A DNA stretch of 64,000 nt from contig NC_080067.1 in assembly GCF_949987535.1 (NCBI RefSeq), positions 63,856,405 through 63,920,404 of the forward strand, given 5' to 3'. This document shows, piece after piece, positions 35,575 to 46,300 of this stretch. Under the pieces are notes generated by a model. That model had not been told where the DNA came from and ran no database searches. It was given only the letters and a program-made list of their open reading frames with translations. Each line of letters opens with the position of its first letter. Positions within the stretch are counted from its first letter, which is position 1. The DNA is from Balaenoptera acutorostrata. Its lineage: Eukaryota > Chordata > Mammalia > Artiodactyla > Balaenopteridae. A program made the position numbers and the translations under genes.

Positions 35575-35695
35575 ACTCATTTATTTAGTTCTATATCTGT
35601 CTCCTTTACTAGGCTTGATGGATGAGAGGGTAGAGATTTAGGTACTAGCATGTGGTAGGTACTGGAAAAGTATTTAACTAGTTGAATTGCACAGA
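35575..35695 (+). mobile_element. L2 3'-end fragment
   Basis: 'gaactcatttatttagttctatatctgtctcctttactaggcttgatgg' followed by 'atgtggtaggtactggaaaagtatttaact' is a decayed sense L2 terminus. Weak. Confidence 0.4.
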
Positions 35696-35939
35696 ATAGT
35701 GGAAGTCAAATTGTAGAAGCATTGTCAAAAAAAGAAAGCTATGGTTCCTCCCCAAATTTTCCAGGCAAAAAGTGGACCCTGTCTTTGTTTCACTGCTGTA
35801 CTCCTGTGAAATATAGGGCTTTATAGATATTAATATGATTGCATCTATATCTTTTCTGTTGAATATTATTCCATATTATTTATAAGTCTGTTGTTATGTA
35901 GATGAACACTGACTTCCCTTTCTACAGATTTGACCTGTC

Positions 35940-36122
35940 CCTATCAGGCATGGCTCAAGCACATGCGTCAGTATCAACTGCAATGCTTGTTAATAATGAA
36001 GATTTTTTTCTGATCCACTCCCCAAGAACTATGCAATCAGAATCTCTAGGGAGGGATACGTGGCATTTACATTTCTGATAAGTGTCCAGGTGATTCTATC
36101 ATTGGATAAACATTGGCCTAGG
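35940..36122 (-). mobile_element. MER5A-like MITE fragment
   Basis: 'ggctcaagcacatgcgtcagtatcaactgcaatgcttgttaataatg', 'caatcagaatctctaggg', 'acatttctgataagtgtccaggtgattctat' follow antisense MER5A order. Diverged. Confidence 0.55.
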
Positions 36123-36555
36123 CATTTGGTCCTGATTTATCAAGGAAAATAACCCATGTTTTTCACTAGGGAAGAGGTTCTCACCAACTCTTTTCTGTGC
36201 CCCAGTCCTCCCACCCCAGCCATACAGATGGGGAGAAGGCTCTCCTAGAATACTAATGACTTATCCATTTATGAGTAAGATCAGTTTAGAAACCACCCTC
36301 TACTGCACTGTTATCTTTAGAGGCTACTAGCAAGTCAATCTTAATTAAGAATGTCAAATGAAAATGAGGTACAGTTATGGGTTCAGCAGTTAAGTGCTTT
36401 TCTTACAAATGAGAGTAAACTCCCAGCTGTTTTGCAGGACCCTTTAGCATAAGATATCAATACATTGGTCAGATGTCTTTGCTTGCCACCACCATAGCTC
36501 ACCTGAGCACTTAGAGATGGGCTACAATGCAAACTAAGGAATACCTCTCCGATTC
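36123..36555. other. Unassigned spacer
   Basis: Nothing recognised apart from a possible hAT-MITE end 'aagaggttctcaccaactc' at 36173. Confidence 0.4.
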
Positions 36556-36559
36556 CCGC

Positions 36560-37340
36560 ACAGAGGATCGGTGCTGACCAGCACTCAACAGCCTGAGAAG
36601 CTTGTCTGCTCACCCGCCGGGGCGGGCGAGGGCTGGGAGCTGAGGCTCGGGCTTTGGAGGTCATATCCCAGGGAGAGGACTGGGGTTGGCTGCGTGAACA
36701 CAGCCTGAAGGGAACTAGTGCACCACAGCAAGCGGGGGTGGGGGGGTGGAGTCTGGGAAAAAGTCTGGACCTGCCTAAGAGGCAAGAGACCACTGTTTCG
36801 GGGTGCACGAGAAGAGGGGATTTCTTCCTTGTCTGCCGTCAGAAGATAGAGCACTGCCTAAACGAGCTCCAGAGACGGGCACGAGCAGCGGCTATCAGCC
36901 TGGACACCACAGACGGGCATGAAACGCTAATGCTGCTGCTGCAGCCACCAAGAATCCTGTGTGCAAGCACAGGTCACTATCCACACCGCCCCTCCCAGAA
37001 GCCTGTGCAGCCCACCACTGCCAGGGTCCCGTGACCCAGGGACAACTTCCCTGGGAGAACACATGGTGCACCTCAGGCAGTTGCAACATCACACCGGCCT
37101 CCGCCGTCGCAGGCTCGCCCCACATTCCAATTATAACTACCGTACCCCACACTTCCCCAGCATGAGTGAGCCACAGCCCACTAATCAGCCACTGCTTTAA
37201 CCCCATCCTGTCTGGGAAGGAACTGAAGCCTGAGGGTGACCTACACGCAGAGGTGGGGCCAAATCCAAAGCTGAACCCCAGGAGCTGTGCAAACAAAGAA
37301 GAGAAAGGAAAATCTCTCCCAGCAGCCTCAGGAGCAGAAA
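36560..37340 (+). mobile_element. L1 5' UTR fragment
   Basis: GC-rich sequence unlike its surroundings, matching the L1 5' UTR as I know it from cetacean genomes. Landmarks: 'cacagcctgaagggaactag', 'ctgcagccaccaagaatcctgtgtgcaagcacaggtcactatcc', 'gacaacttccctgggagaacacatgg', 'ggagctgtgcaaacaaagaagag', 'ctctcccagcagcctcagg'. The rest of the 5' UTR and ORF1 do not follow. At ~37341 the sequence switches to a decayed ORF2 endonuclease region. Either the fragment is an independent insertion or a deletion removed several kb. Reading frames here are incidental. Confidence 0.8.
36619..36627 (+). promoter_or_regulatory. Sp1-type GC box in L1 5' UTR
   Basis: 'ggggcgggc' lies in the most CpG-rich patch of the window (36612-36650). 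L1 5' UTRs are internal Pol II promoters, so a retained GC box is a plausible promoter element. Activity is not shown. Confidence 0.5.
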
Positions 37341-38434
37341 CAAATTCACCATTGTAGTTAAAGACTTCAACACCCTTCTCCCATTAGCTGACAGATCCTA
37401 CAGGCAGAGAACAGTAAGAACATAGTTGAACTGAAGAGTGTCATCAGTTAACTGGATCAGATTCACATTTATAGAGGACTTCATACAGTAGCAGACTACA
37501 CACTCTTCTAAAACTCACAAGGAACATTCATCAAGATAAACTACATTCTGGACCATAAAACACATCTTAACAAATCTAAAAGGACAGAAATCATACAAAG
37601 TATGCTCTCAGGCCACAGTGGAATTAAACTGGAAATCAATAACAGAAAGATAGCTGGAAAATTCCAAAGTAATTGGAGATTAAACAATACACTTATAAAT
37701 AAAAAGTGGATGAAAGAAAAAGTTGCAAGGGAAATTTAAAAAATATTTCAAACCAAATATCAAAATTGTGGGAAACAGCAAAAGCAGTGCTTACAGGGAA
37801 ATTTATGGTACTGAATGACTATACTAAAAAGAAGAAAGACTTAAAATGAAAATCTAAATCTCCACTTTAGGAAACTAGAGTAAGAAAAGCAGTTTAAGAG
37901 AAAGCAAGCACAAGAAAAGAAATAATGAAAATTAGAAGAAATCAATGAAGTTGAAAACCAGAAATCAAAGAAACCAAATCTGCTTCTCTGAAAAGATCAA
38001 CAAAATTGATAAACCTTAGTCAATCTAACCAAGAAAAAACAGAGAAGACACAAATAAGCCTATAAAAAGATACTCAACATCATATGCCATCAGGGAATTG
38101 CAAATTGAAACAATAATGTTATACTACCTCTAATTCCAAAACAGTGACAACACCAAATGCTGATAAGGATATGGAGCATTGGGCACTCCCATTCATTGCC
38201 GGAGGGAATGCAAACTGGTACAGCACTTGGGAAGACAGTTTGGCAGTTTCTTACAAAGCTAAACACAGGATTACTGTATGGTCCAACAATTGTACCCGTA
38301 GCTATTTACCCAAAGGAGTTGAAAACTTATGTCCACACAAAACCCTGCAAATCAATATTTATAGCAACTTTATTCATAATTGCGGTTCACGCATACAATG
38401 GAATATTATTTAGTGATAAAAAGAAATGAGCTAT
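37341..38434 (+). mobile_element. Old L1, left part: endonuclease/linker then ORF2 C-terminus
   Basis: Begins in the ORF2 endonuclease ('attgtagttaaagacttcaacacccttctccc', the equivalent of the GDFNT box) and continues through 'cagactacacactcttct', 'acattctggaccataaaacac' and 'aaatcaataacagaaagatagctgg' to the linker. Near 38057-38062 it jumps to the ORF2 C-terminus ('gatactcaacatcatatgccatcagggaattgcaaattg'), so the RT core is missing. It then runs to 'tttagtgataaaaagaaatgagctat', where the younger L1 is inserted. Its right part resumes at 43260. Confidence 0.8.
38416..38434. repeat. Left 19-bp target-site duplication of the nested L1
   Basis: 'ataaaaagaaatgagctat' is identical to 43241-43259. 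The sequence belongs to the old L1 and reads straight on from 43260 ('caagccacaaaaagaaatag'), confirming the insertion point. It includes an ATG at 38426-38428. Confidence 0.95.
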
Positions 38435-39070
38435 AGAATAACTGAGGCAGAAGAATGGATAAGTGACCTGGAAGACAGAATGGTGGAATTCACTGCTGCA
38501 GAGCAGAATAAAGAAAAAAGAATGAAAAGAAATGAAGACAGCCTAAGAGACCTCTGGGACAACATTAAACGCAACAACATTCACATTATAGGGGTCCCAG
38601 AAGGAGAAGAGAGAGAGAAAGGACCAGAGAAAATATTTGAAGAGATTATAGTCGAAAACTTCCCTAACATGGGAAAGGAAATAGCCACCCAAGTCCAGGA
38701 AGCACAGAGAGTCCCATACAGGATAAACCCAAGGAGAAACACACCGAGACACATAGTAATCAAGCTGGTAAAAATTAAAGACAAAGAAAAATTATTGAAA
38801 GCAGCAAGGGAAAAACGACAAATAACATACAAGGGAACCCCCATAAGGTTAACAGCTGATTTCTCAGCAGAAACTCTGCAAGCCAGAAGGGAGTGGCATG
38901 ATATACTTAAAGTGATGAAAGGGAAGAACCTACAACCAAGATTACTCTACCGGGCAAGGATCTCATTTAGATTTGATGGAGAAATCAAAAGCTTTACAGA
39001 CAAGCAAAAGCTAAGAGAATTCAGCACCACCAAACCAGCTCTACAACAAATGCTAAAGGAACTTCTCTAA
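38426..39070 (+). pseudogene. Truncated L1 ORF1 (RNA-binding protein), open frame of 214 codons
   Basis: ORF1p is the nucleic-acid chaperone that coats L1 RNA as a trimer. Human ORF1p is about 338 residues, so roughly the first third is missing here, including most of the coiled coil. Remaining: end of the coiled coil (residues ~5-35, heptad-like, rich in E/K), the RRM (begins near residue 50 with the IIGVPEG motif), and the C-terminal domain (TPRHI near residue 110; RLTADFSAETLQARREW at ~140-156). The first three codons come from the target site, whose ATG is in frame with ORF1. There is no stop until the native end. Translation is not implied, as there is no L1 5' UTR directly upstream. Confidence 0.9.
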
Positions 39071-39128
39071 GTGGGAAACACAAGAGAAGAAAAGGACCTA
39101 CAAAAACAAACCCAAAACAATTAAGAAA

Positions 39129-42100
39129 ATGGTCATAGGAACATACATATCGATAATTACCTTAAACGTGAATGGATTAAATGCCCCAACCAAAAGACAT
39201 AGACTGGCTGAATGGATACAAAAACAAGACCCATATATATGCTGTCTACAAGAGACCCACTTTAGACCTAGGGACACATACAGACTGAAAGTGAGGGGAT
39301 GGAAAAAGATATTCCATGCAAATGGAAATCAAAAGAAACCTGGAGTAGCTATACTCATATCAGAAAAAATAGACTTTAAAATAAAGAATGTTACAAGAGA
39401 CAAGGAAGGACACTACATAATGATCAAGGGATCAATCCAAGAAGAAGATATAACAATTATAAATATATATGCACCCAACATAGGAGCACTGCAATACATA
39501 AGGCAACTGCTAACAGCTATAAAAGAGGAAATTGACAGTAACACAATAATAGTGGGGGACTTTAACACCTCACTTACACCAATGGACAGATCATCCAAAA
39601 TGAAAATAAATAAGGAAACACAAGCTTTAAATGACACAATAGACCAGATAGATTTAATTGATATATATAGGACATTCCATCCAAAAACAGCAGATTACAC
39701 GTTCTTCTCAAGTGCGCACAGAACATTCTCCAGGATAGATCACATCTTGGGTCACAAATCAAGCCTCAGTAAATTTAAGAAAATTGAAATCATATCAAGC
39801 ATCTTTTCTGACCACAACGCTATGAGATTAGAAATGAATTACAGGGAAAAAAACGTAAAAAAGACAAACACATGGAGGCTAAACAATACGTTACTAAATA
39901 ACCAAGAGATCACTGAAGAAATCAAAGAGGAAATAAAAAAATACCTAGAGACAAATGACAATGAAAACACGACGACCCAAAACCTATGGGATGCAGCAAA
40001 AGCAGTTCTAAGAGGGAAGTTTATAGCTATACAAGCCTACCTAAAGAAACAAGAAAAATCTCAAGTAAACAATCTAACCTTACACCTAAAGAAACTAGAG
40101 AAAGAAGAACAAACAAAACCCAAAGTTAGCAGAAGGAAAGAAATCATAAAGATCAGAGCAGAAATAAATGAAATAGAAACAAAGAAAACAATAGCAAAGA
40201 TCAATAAAACTAGAAGTTGGTTCTTTGAAAAGATAAACAAAATTGATAAGCCATTAGCCAGACTCATCAAGAAAAAGAGGGAGAGGACTCAAATCAATAA
40301 AATCAGAAATGAAAAAGGAGAAGTTACAACAGACACTGCAGAAATACAAAGCATCCTAAGAGACTACTACAAGCAACTTTATGCCAATAAAATGGACAAC
40401 CTGGAAGAAATGGACAAATTTTTAGAAAGGTATAACCTTCCAAGACTGAACCAGGAAGAAACAGAAAATATGAACAGACCAATCACAAGTAATGAATTTG
40501 AAACTGTGAATAAAAATCTTCCAACAAACAAAAGTGCAGGACCAGATGGCTTCACAGGTGAATTCTATCAAACATTTAGAGAAGAGCTAACACCTATCCT
40601 TCTCAAACTCTTCCAAAAAATTGCAGAGGAAGGAACACTCCCAAACTCATTCTATGAGGCCACCATCACCCTGATACCAAAACCAGACAAAGACAATACA
40701 AAAAAAGAAAATTACAGACCAATATCACTGATGAATATAGATGCAAAAATCCTCAACAAAATACTAGCAAACAGAATCCAACAACACATTAAAAGGATCA
40801 TACACCACGATCAAGTGGGATTTATCCCAGGGATGCAAGGATTCTTCAGTATACGCAAATCAATCAATGTGATACACCATATTAACAAATTGAAGAATAA
40901 AAACCATATGATCATCTCAATAGATGCAGAAAAAGCTTTTGACAAAATTCAACACCCATTTATGATAAAAACTCTCCAGAAAGTGGGCATAGAGGGAACC
41001 TACCTCAACATAATAAAGGCCATATATGACAAACCCACAGCAAACATCATTCTCAATGGTGAAAAACTGAAAGCATTTCCTCTAAGATCAGGAACGAGAC
41101 AAGGATGTCCACTCTCACCACTATTATTCAACATAGTTCTGGAAGTCCTAGCCACGGCAGTCAGAGAAGAAAAAGAAATAAAAGGAATACAAATTGGAAA
41201 AGAAGAAGTAAAACTGTCACTGTTTGCGGATGACATGATACTATACATAGAGAATCCTAAAACTGCCACCAGAAAACTGCTAGAGCTAATTAATGAATAT
41301 GGTAAAGTTGCAGGATACAAAATTAATGCACAGAAATCTCTTGCATTCCTATACACTAATGATGAAAAATCTGAAAGAGAAATTATGGAAACACTCCCAT
41401 TTACCATTGCAACAAAAAGAATAAAATACCTAGGAATAAACCTACCTAGGGAGACAAAAGACCTGTATGCAGAAAACTATAAGACACTGATGAAAGAAAT
41501 TAAAGATGATACCAACAGATGGAGAGATATACCATGTTCTTGGATTGAAGAATCAACATTGTGAAAATGAGTATACTACCCAAAGCAATCTACAGATTCA
41601 ATGCAATCCCTATCAAATTACCAATGGCATTTTTTACGGAGCTAGAACAAATCATCTTAAAATTTGTATGGAGACACAAAAGACCCCAAATAGCCAAAGC
41701 AGTCTTGAGGGAAAAAAATGGAGCTGGAGGAATCAGACTCCCTGACTTCAGACTATACTACAAAGCTACAGTAATCAAGACAATATGGTACTGGCACAAA
41801 AACAGAAACATAGACCAATGGAACAAGATAGAAAGCCCAGAGATAAACCCACGCACCTATGGTCAACTAATCTATGACAAAGGAGGCAAGGATATACAAT
41901 GGAGAAAAGACAGTCTCTTCAATAAGTGGTGCTGGGAAAACTGGACAGCTACATGTAAAAGAATGAAATTAGAATACTCCCTAACACCATACACAAAAAT
42001 AAACTCAAAATGGATTAGAGACCTAAATATAAGACCGGACACTATAAAACTCTTAGAGGAAAACATAGGAAGAACACTCTTTGACATAAATCACAGCAAG

Positions 42101-42889
42101 ATCTTTTTTGATCCACCTCCTAGAGTAATGGAAATAAAAACAAAAATAAACAAATGGGACCTAATGAAACTTCAAAGCTTTTGCACAGCAAAGGAAACCA
42201 TAAACAAGACGAAAAGACAACCCTCAGAATGGGAGAAAATATTTGCAAACGAATCAACGGACAAAGGATTAATCTCCAAAATATATAAACAGCTCATTCA
42301 GCTCAATATTGAAGAAACAAACAGCCCAATCCAAAAATGGGCAGAAGACCTAAATAGACATTTCTCCAAAGAAGACATACAGGCGGCCACGAAGCACATG
42401 AAAAGATGCTCAACATCACTAATTATTAGAGAAATGCAAATCAAAACTACAATGAGGTATCACCTCACTCCTGTTAGAATGGGCATCATCAGAAAATCTA
42501 CAAACAACAAATGCTGGAGAGGGTGTGGAGAAAAGGGAACCCTCTTGCACTGTTGGTGGGAATGTAAATTGATACAGCCACTATGGAGAACAATATGGAG
42601 GTTCCTTAAAAAACTAAAAATAGAATTACCATATGACCCAGCAATCCCATTACTGGGCATATACCCAGAGAAAACCGTAATTCAAAAAGACACATGCACC
42701 CGAATGTTCATTGCAGCACTATTTATAATAGCCAGGTCATGGAAGCAATCTAAATGCCCATCAACAGACGAATGGATAAAGAAGTAGTGGTACATATATA
42801 CAATGGAATATTACTCAGCCGTAAAAAGGAACGAAATTGAGTCATTTGTTGAGAAGTGGATGGATCTAGAGACTGTCATACAGAGTTAA
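39129..42889 (+). pseudogene. L1 ORF2 (endonuclease-reverse transcriptase), two lesions
   Basis: ORF2p nicks target DNA and reverse transcribes L1 RNA. The APE-like endonuclease (residues ~1-237) retains N13, E42 (QETH), Y114, D144/N146 (GDFNT), D204 and D228/H229. The reverse transcriptase keeps the FADD box at residues 699-702 (41223-41234), close to the position in human ORF2p. The cysteine-rich knuckle CWRGC...HCWWEC lies in the C-terminal part. The frame is open from 39129 to 41564, where a 1-bp deletion (around 41545-41549, in 'tggattgaagaatc') shifts it. The next frame is open to a premature stop at 42785-42787 in the KKMW region. The native stop is at 42887-42889. The start ATG follows the ORF1 stop by 58 bp. 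Confidence 0.93.
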
Positions 42890-43240
42890 GTATGTCAGAA
42901 AGAGAAAAACAAATATCGTATATTAATGCGTATATGTGGAACCTAGAAAAATGGTACAGATGAGCCGGTTTCCAGGGCAGAAGTTGAGACACAGATGTAG
43001 AGAATGGACATATGGACACCAAGGGGGGAAAACTGCGGTGGGGTGGGGATGGTGGTGTGCTGAATTGGGCGATTGGGATTGACACGTATACACTGATGTG
43101 TATAAAATTGATGCCTAATAAGAACCTGCAGTATAAAAACAAACAAACAAACAAAACAACTAATGCTAAACTTTCATTGGGTTATTTGTATGGAAATATG
43201 TTAATATAAATGTTTCAGACATTACATGAAATTTCTAAAA
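42890..43240 (+). other. 3' UTR of the nested L1
   Basis: Contains the conserved 'gtatgtcagaaagagaaaaaca' start, 'agaatggacatatggacacc', a G-rich stretch 'aaggggggaaaactgcggtggggtggggatgg' (43019-43050), then 'gatgcctaataagaacctgc' and a terminal ~80 bp starting 'actaatgctaaactttcattgg'. If the A-rich '(aaac)n' at 43135-43160 were a former tail, the last ~80 bp would be transduced sequence. I think it is more likely the normal 3' terminus of this subfamily. Confidence 0.7.
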
Positions 43241-43259
43241 ATAAAAAGAAATGAGCTAT
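43241..43259. repeat. Right 19-bp target-site duplication of the nested L1
   Basis: Identical to 38416-38434. The old L1 resumes directly after it. Confidence 0.95.
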
Positions 43260-43740
43260 CAAGCCACAAAAAGAAATAGAGGAACCTTAAATGAATATTA
43301 CTAAGTGAAAGAAGCCATGATTCCAACTATATCACATTCTGGAAAAGGCAAAACTATAGAGATGGTAAAAAAATCAGTGATTTCCAGGGATTTGGGAGAG
43401 GGAAGAAGGATGATTAGTTGAAGCACAGGGGATTTGCAAGGCAGTGAAACTCTTCTGTATGATACTGTAAAGTTGGATACAGGATATTATGTATTTTTCA
43501 AAACCCATAGAACTGTACTACACAAAGCGTTAACCTGGATGTAAACTATGGACTTTAGCTAATAATAATGTATTGGTTCATTAGTTGTAACAAATGTACC
43601 ACACTGAAGTAAGATGTTGATAATAGGGGAAACCATGTGGGGGAGTTGGGAGTACACAGTGATGCTCTGTACTACCTCTTCAACTTTTATGTAAATTTGA
43701 AACTGTTCTAAAGAATAAAATCTATTAATTAAAAAAAATA
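43260..43740 (+). mobile_element. Old L1, right part: ORF2 end and 3' UTR
   Basis: Continues the element at 37341-38434: 'caagccacaaaaagaaatagaggaacc', 'aagaagccatgattccaactatatcacattctgg', 'gatcagtgatttccagggatttggg'-like sequence, then 'gtaacaaatgtaccacactgaagtaagatgttgataatagggg' and 'aaactgttctaaagaataaaatct', ending in an A-rich tail at ~43725-43740. The 3' UTR resembles the L1MA/L1MB group. AATAAA at ~43715. Confidence 0.85.
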
Positions 43741-43984
43741 TATTTGCTCTACTTTACAATTCTGATTTGTGCTGCCCCATAGGAGCTGTGATATTAAACC
43801 CTTTCAAAACAATAATAAAACATCACAACTTAAAGATCCAAATAAGTCTTATTCTTTTGGAGCAGTTACCTCAAGGGGCAGTGTCCTTGTTCCAAAGACT
43901 GTTTTAACATCTGTAGGATAAATCCCTTGAAGTGTTGCCTTCAGCGCTCATTTACAAGTTGTATCATAGGCTTTTGTTTTCCTG
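43741..43984. other. Unassigned spacer
   Basis: Nothing recognised. Confidence 0.4.
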
Positions 43985-44445
43985 CCTCACATGCCCTCAG
44001 CCCACCTCTGGTTAGAGCTGCAGCTGCAGTGGACAGCTGCATGAGAACTTAGAGGCATGTGGATAGCTTCACACTTGAAGTTTTCATGCCTTTTCCAGAC
44101 CTGCAGGAGTCCATTCAGCCACTCAGGGGGACAATCCAGAAATACAGAACATTGAAGAACTCAGGCTGCTTTCAACCAATGGGAGTCAGTGGATAAATAC
44201 CTCAGCTTCCTGTCCTTTGGAAAATTCTTGGAAGTATTCTGTACATGTTTAACAATCCCAGTACAGCTGAGATCCCAATGGTCCCAACAGTGACCTTGAA
44301 AAACACTCTTATACTGACCTTTTCTCTTCCCTGCTTCACTCTCACCACTCCCTCATTCGTGATTCTTGAGATCACTGCCTAAATAAACTCCTTGGACTCT
44401 GGTTCTTGTCTCCAGCTCTGCTTGCAGGAGTAATAAAACTAAAAC
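43985..44445 (+). mobile_element. Probable solo LTR, family unassigned
   Basis: A TATA-like 'ggataaataccfcagc'-type box is seen as 'gtggataaatacctcagc' near 44190, and a polyadenylation region 'cctaaataaactccttggactctgg' at 44378-44402 (AATAAA). This spacing and the 'cactgcctaaataaactcc' motif are typical of ERVL-type LTRs. Both ends are indistinct. Confidence 0.5.
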
Positions 44446-45020
44446 ACATATTATATGGATAATGAATCCAGGAAACAAAACAACTATGGCCATGTATTTT
44501 AAAGATGTCCTAGTGAAACAAATCTGCAAACTGGTTAGAGAAAAGCCTCCTGAGAACACTGTTAAGCTATGCTTTAACTGGTGTTTAAGAATAGAGAACT
44601 AAAAACATCTGGAATGAAATAATGACTTACAACTACCAACACTGGAAAAGTCTTCCCTTCCTTCTCACAGAACTATCAAGATCTTAATAATTGTGATCCA
44701 TGGGCCATATCTGAACCTACTCCACATCATTCATAGCCTTTTCTTTCCCCAAGGCCTCACTGAAGAGATCTGGAGGATATTTTTCATACCTTGAGATTTG
44801 ACCAGGCATTAAAGACAGATCATGGTATCTATGGAATTAAAGAGTGAAGTGTGACATGGATATGGCAAGAACAGCTTCGATCTGGGTAGTAGCACCCAAA
44901 ACAATGTTGTGGGGCATCTTCACAGGCATGGCCACAAGAAATCTAGAGAGAAGTGAAATATGAGCAAGAAATTTTGCAGGCAGCCAAACTGCATCTAGCA
45001 GGTGTGAGAACGGACAACAG
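44446..45020. other. Unassigned intergenic DNA
   Basis: No family, gene or RNA recognised. Confidence 0.4.
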
Positions 45021-45024
45021 AATC

Positions 45025-45490
45025 TCTACCTGTGGTGGTTTAAAAACATTCTCCAGAAATTCTTCAACACTCCTCCCTCCAAAAGGGGAGACTAATTCTC
45101 TTCCATTTGAGTATGGACTGGACTTAGTGACTCACTTTTAACTAATAGGATATGATGGCTATGTCATTGTGTGACATCTGAGACCAGGTCATAAATAAAT
45201 TGGTGGCCTACTCTTTGCTCTCTCTCTCTTTCTTGAATCTAAACAAAAGATTCTTGCTCTGAGGGAAGCCAGCTACCATGTCATGAAGGCACTCAAGCAG
45301 CACTAGAGAGAGGCCCGTGTGACAATGAACTGAGTCTCTCTGCTAATAACCATGTGAATGAGCCATTTTGCAAGTAGACTCCAGCCCCAATTAAACCTTT
45401 GGATGACAGCAGCTCTGATCAACATCTTGACTTTCAACTTCATAAGCAACTCTGAGCTAAACCACCAGCTAACCTGTAAGTGATTCTGAT
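45025..45490 (+). mobile_element. Probable MaLR (MLT1-like) LTR relic
   Basis: Starts 'cctgtggtggtttaaaaacattctcc', with 'gactggacttagtgactcacttttaac' and '...gccattttgcaagtagactccagccccaattaaacctttggatgacagc', then 'catcttgactttcaacttcataagcaactctgagctaaaccacc'. The block order resembles old MLT1-type LTRs on the plus strand, but the 3' end is not diagnostic. Confidence 0.5.
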
Positions 45491-45492
45491 TT

Positions 45493-45912
45493 TGTTGCCT
45501 TAAAAGATAAAGTTCAAACTTCTAGAAAGGCACACAAGAGCCTTCATGATCTGATCTTTATTCCCTCACCTCCTGGTTTTCTTCCTCATGCAGCCCCTTT
45601 TAGTCATACTAATCTGCCTTCTGTTCTATTACCATACCATTTTCCCTCATGCCTAGCATATGCTCTGTTCTCTGTCTGTAGGTCTCTACTCATCTTGCTT
45701 CAACTGTCTCCATCTGGAAAATTCTTGCTTATTATTTATGCCTGAGCTCAAGCGCTGTCCTCTCTGTGAACATTTTTTCTGACTTCTTCAGGAAGTTTCA
45801 AGGGATCTTTCCTCATGTTTTCAGGGATCCTTGTGCATAACTCTCTTACTATACTCAATGTGATGTAAATATTCGTGCCCTTACCTTTCCACTTATTAGT
45901 ACAGGGACTGAT
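45493..45912 (+). mobile_element. LINE-2 (L2) 3' region
   Basis: Sense L2: 'aagataaagttcaaacttctagaaaggcacacaagagccttcatgatctgatctttattccctcacc', then 'catctggaaaattcttgc', 'ctgagctcaagcgctgtcctctctgtgaa', 'tttctgacttcttcagg'. These correspond to the L2 ORF2 C-terminus. It ends at a T-rich tract (45918-45938). Confidence 0.75.
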
Positions 45913-46084
45913 GTGTATTTTCTTTTTCTTTTTTTTTAAACAATCCAAGCATCTTTTATTGTATAAAGTAAATGAAGGTGTTCCATTGTTGAATTCAGTA
46001 ATTGAATGAACTACTATAGTGTTAATGAACTCTTGCAATTCAAAAGCAAATATAAGAAAGTTGGAAATCTAACTGAATTCTTAT

Positions 46085-46300
46085 TCAGCAAACATGTATG
46101 AGCACTGTCTATGTGCCATGCATAATGCTTTGTATTACTCTCTACACTAGCTTATTAAATCTTCATAATAATCTGTGGAAAGGCATAGGTTTTATTATCC
46201 CCCCTTACCTTATAGTTTAGGTAGACCCAGGACTTAAACCCAGATCTCCTGTTTCTGATCTGAGAATTCTCCCTCCATAGTCCCACAGCCTTACTTCAGT
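46085..46300 (-). mobile_element. MIR SINE, antisense
   Basis: 'gagcactgtctatgtgccatgcataatgc', 'cttattaaatcttcataataatctgtgg', 'ggttttattatccccccttacc', 'gacccaggacttaaacccagatctcctgtttctgatc' are in antisense MIR order. The acag-atgaggaaactgag core is partly deleted. Confidence 0.75.

Larger units (their letters stand above)
38435..43240 (+). mobile_element. Younger 5'-truncated L1 nested in the old L1
   Basis: A 4.8-kb L1 insertion containing the C-terminal part of ORF1, a 58-bp inter-ORF spacer, nearly complete ORF2, and a ~350-bp 3' UTR with a G-rich patch (43020-43055) and '(aaac)n' at 43135-43160. It ends at 'gaaatttctaaaaataaa', with AATAAA overlapping the start of the right TSD and hardly any separate poly(A). 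The left end falls inside ORF1. The perfect TSD and the two-lesion ORF2 indicate a more recent insertion than the other L1s in this window. Confidence 0.95.

Noticed and set aside
36383..37357. Several overlapping frames of 60-141 codons on both strands with Pro/Ser-rich content
   Set aside because: They fall in or partly overlap the GC-rich L1 5' UTR fragment, where stop codons are rare by composition. No start context, domain or splice signal supports a gene.
43081..43240. L1 3' transduction downstream of the (aaac)n tract in the nested L1
   Set aside because: The last ~80 bp could be transduced DNA, but it more likely belongs to the native 3' terminus of this L1 subfamily. Comparison with other copies would settle it, so I did not list it as a finding.
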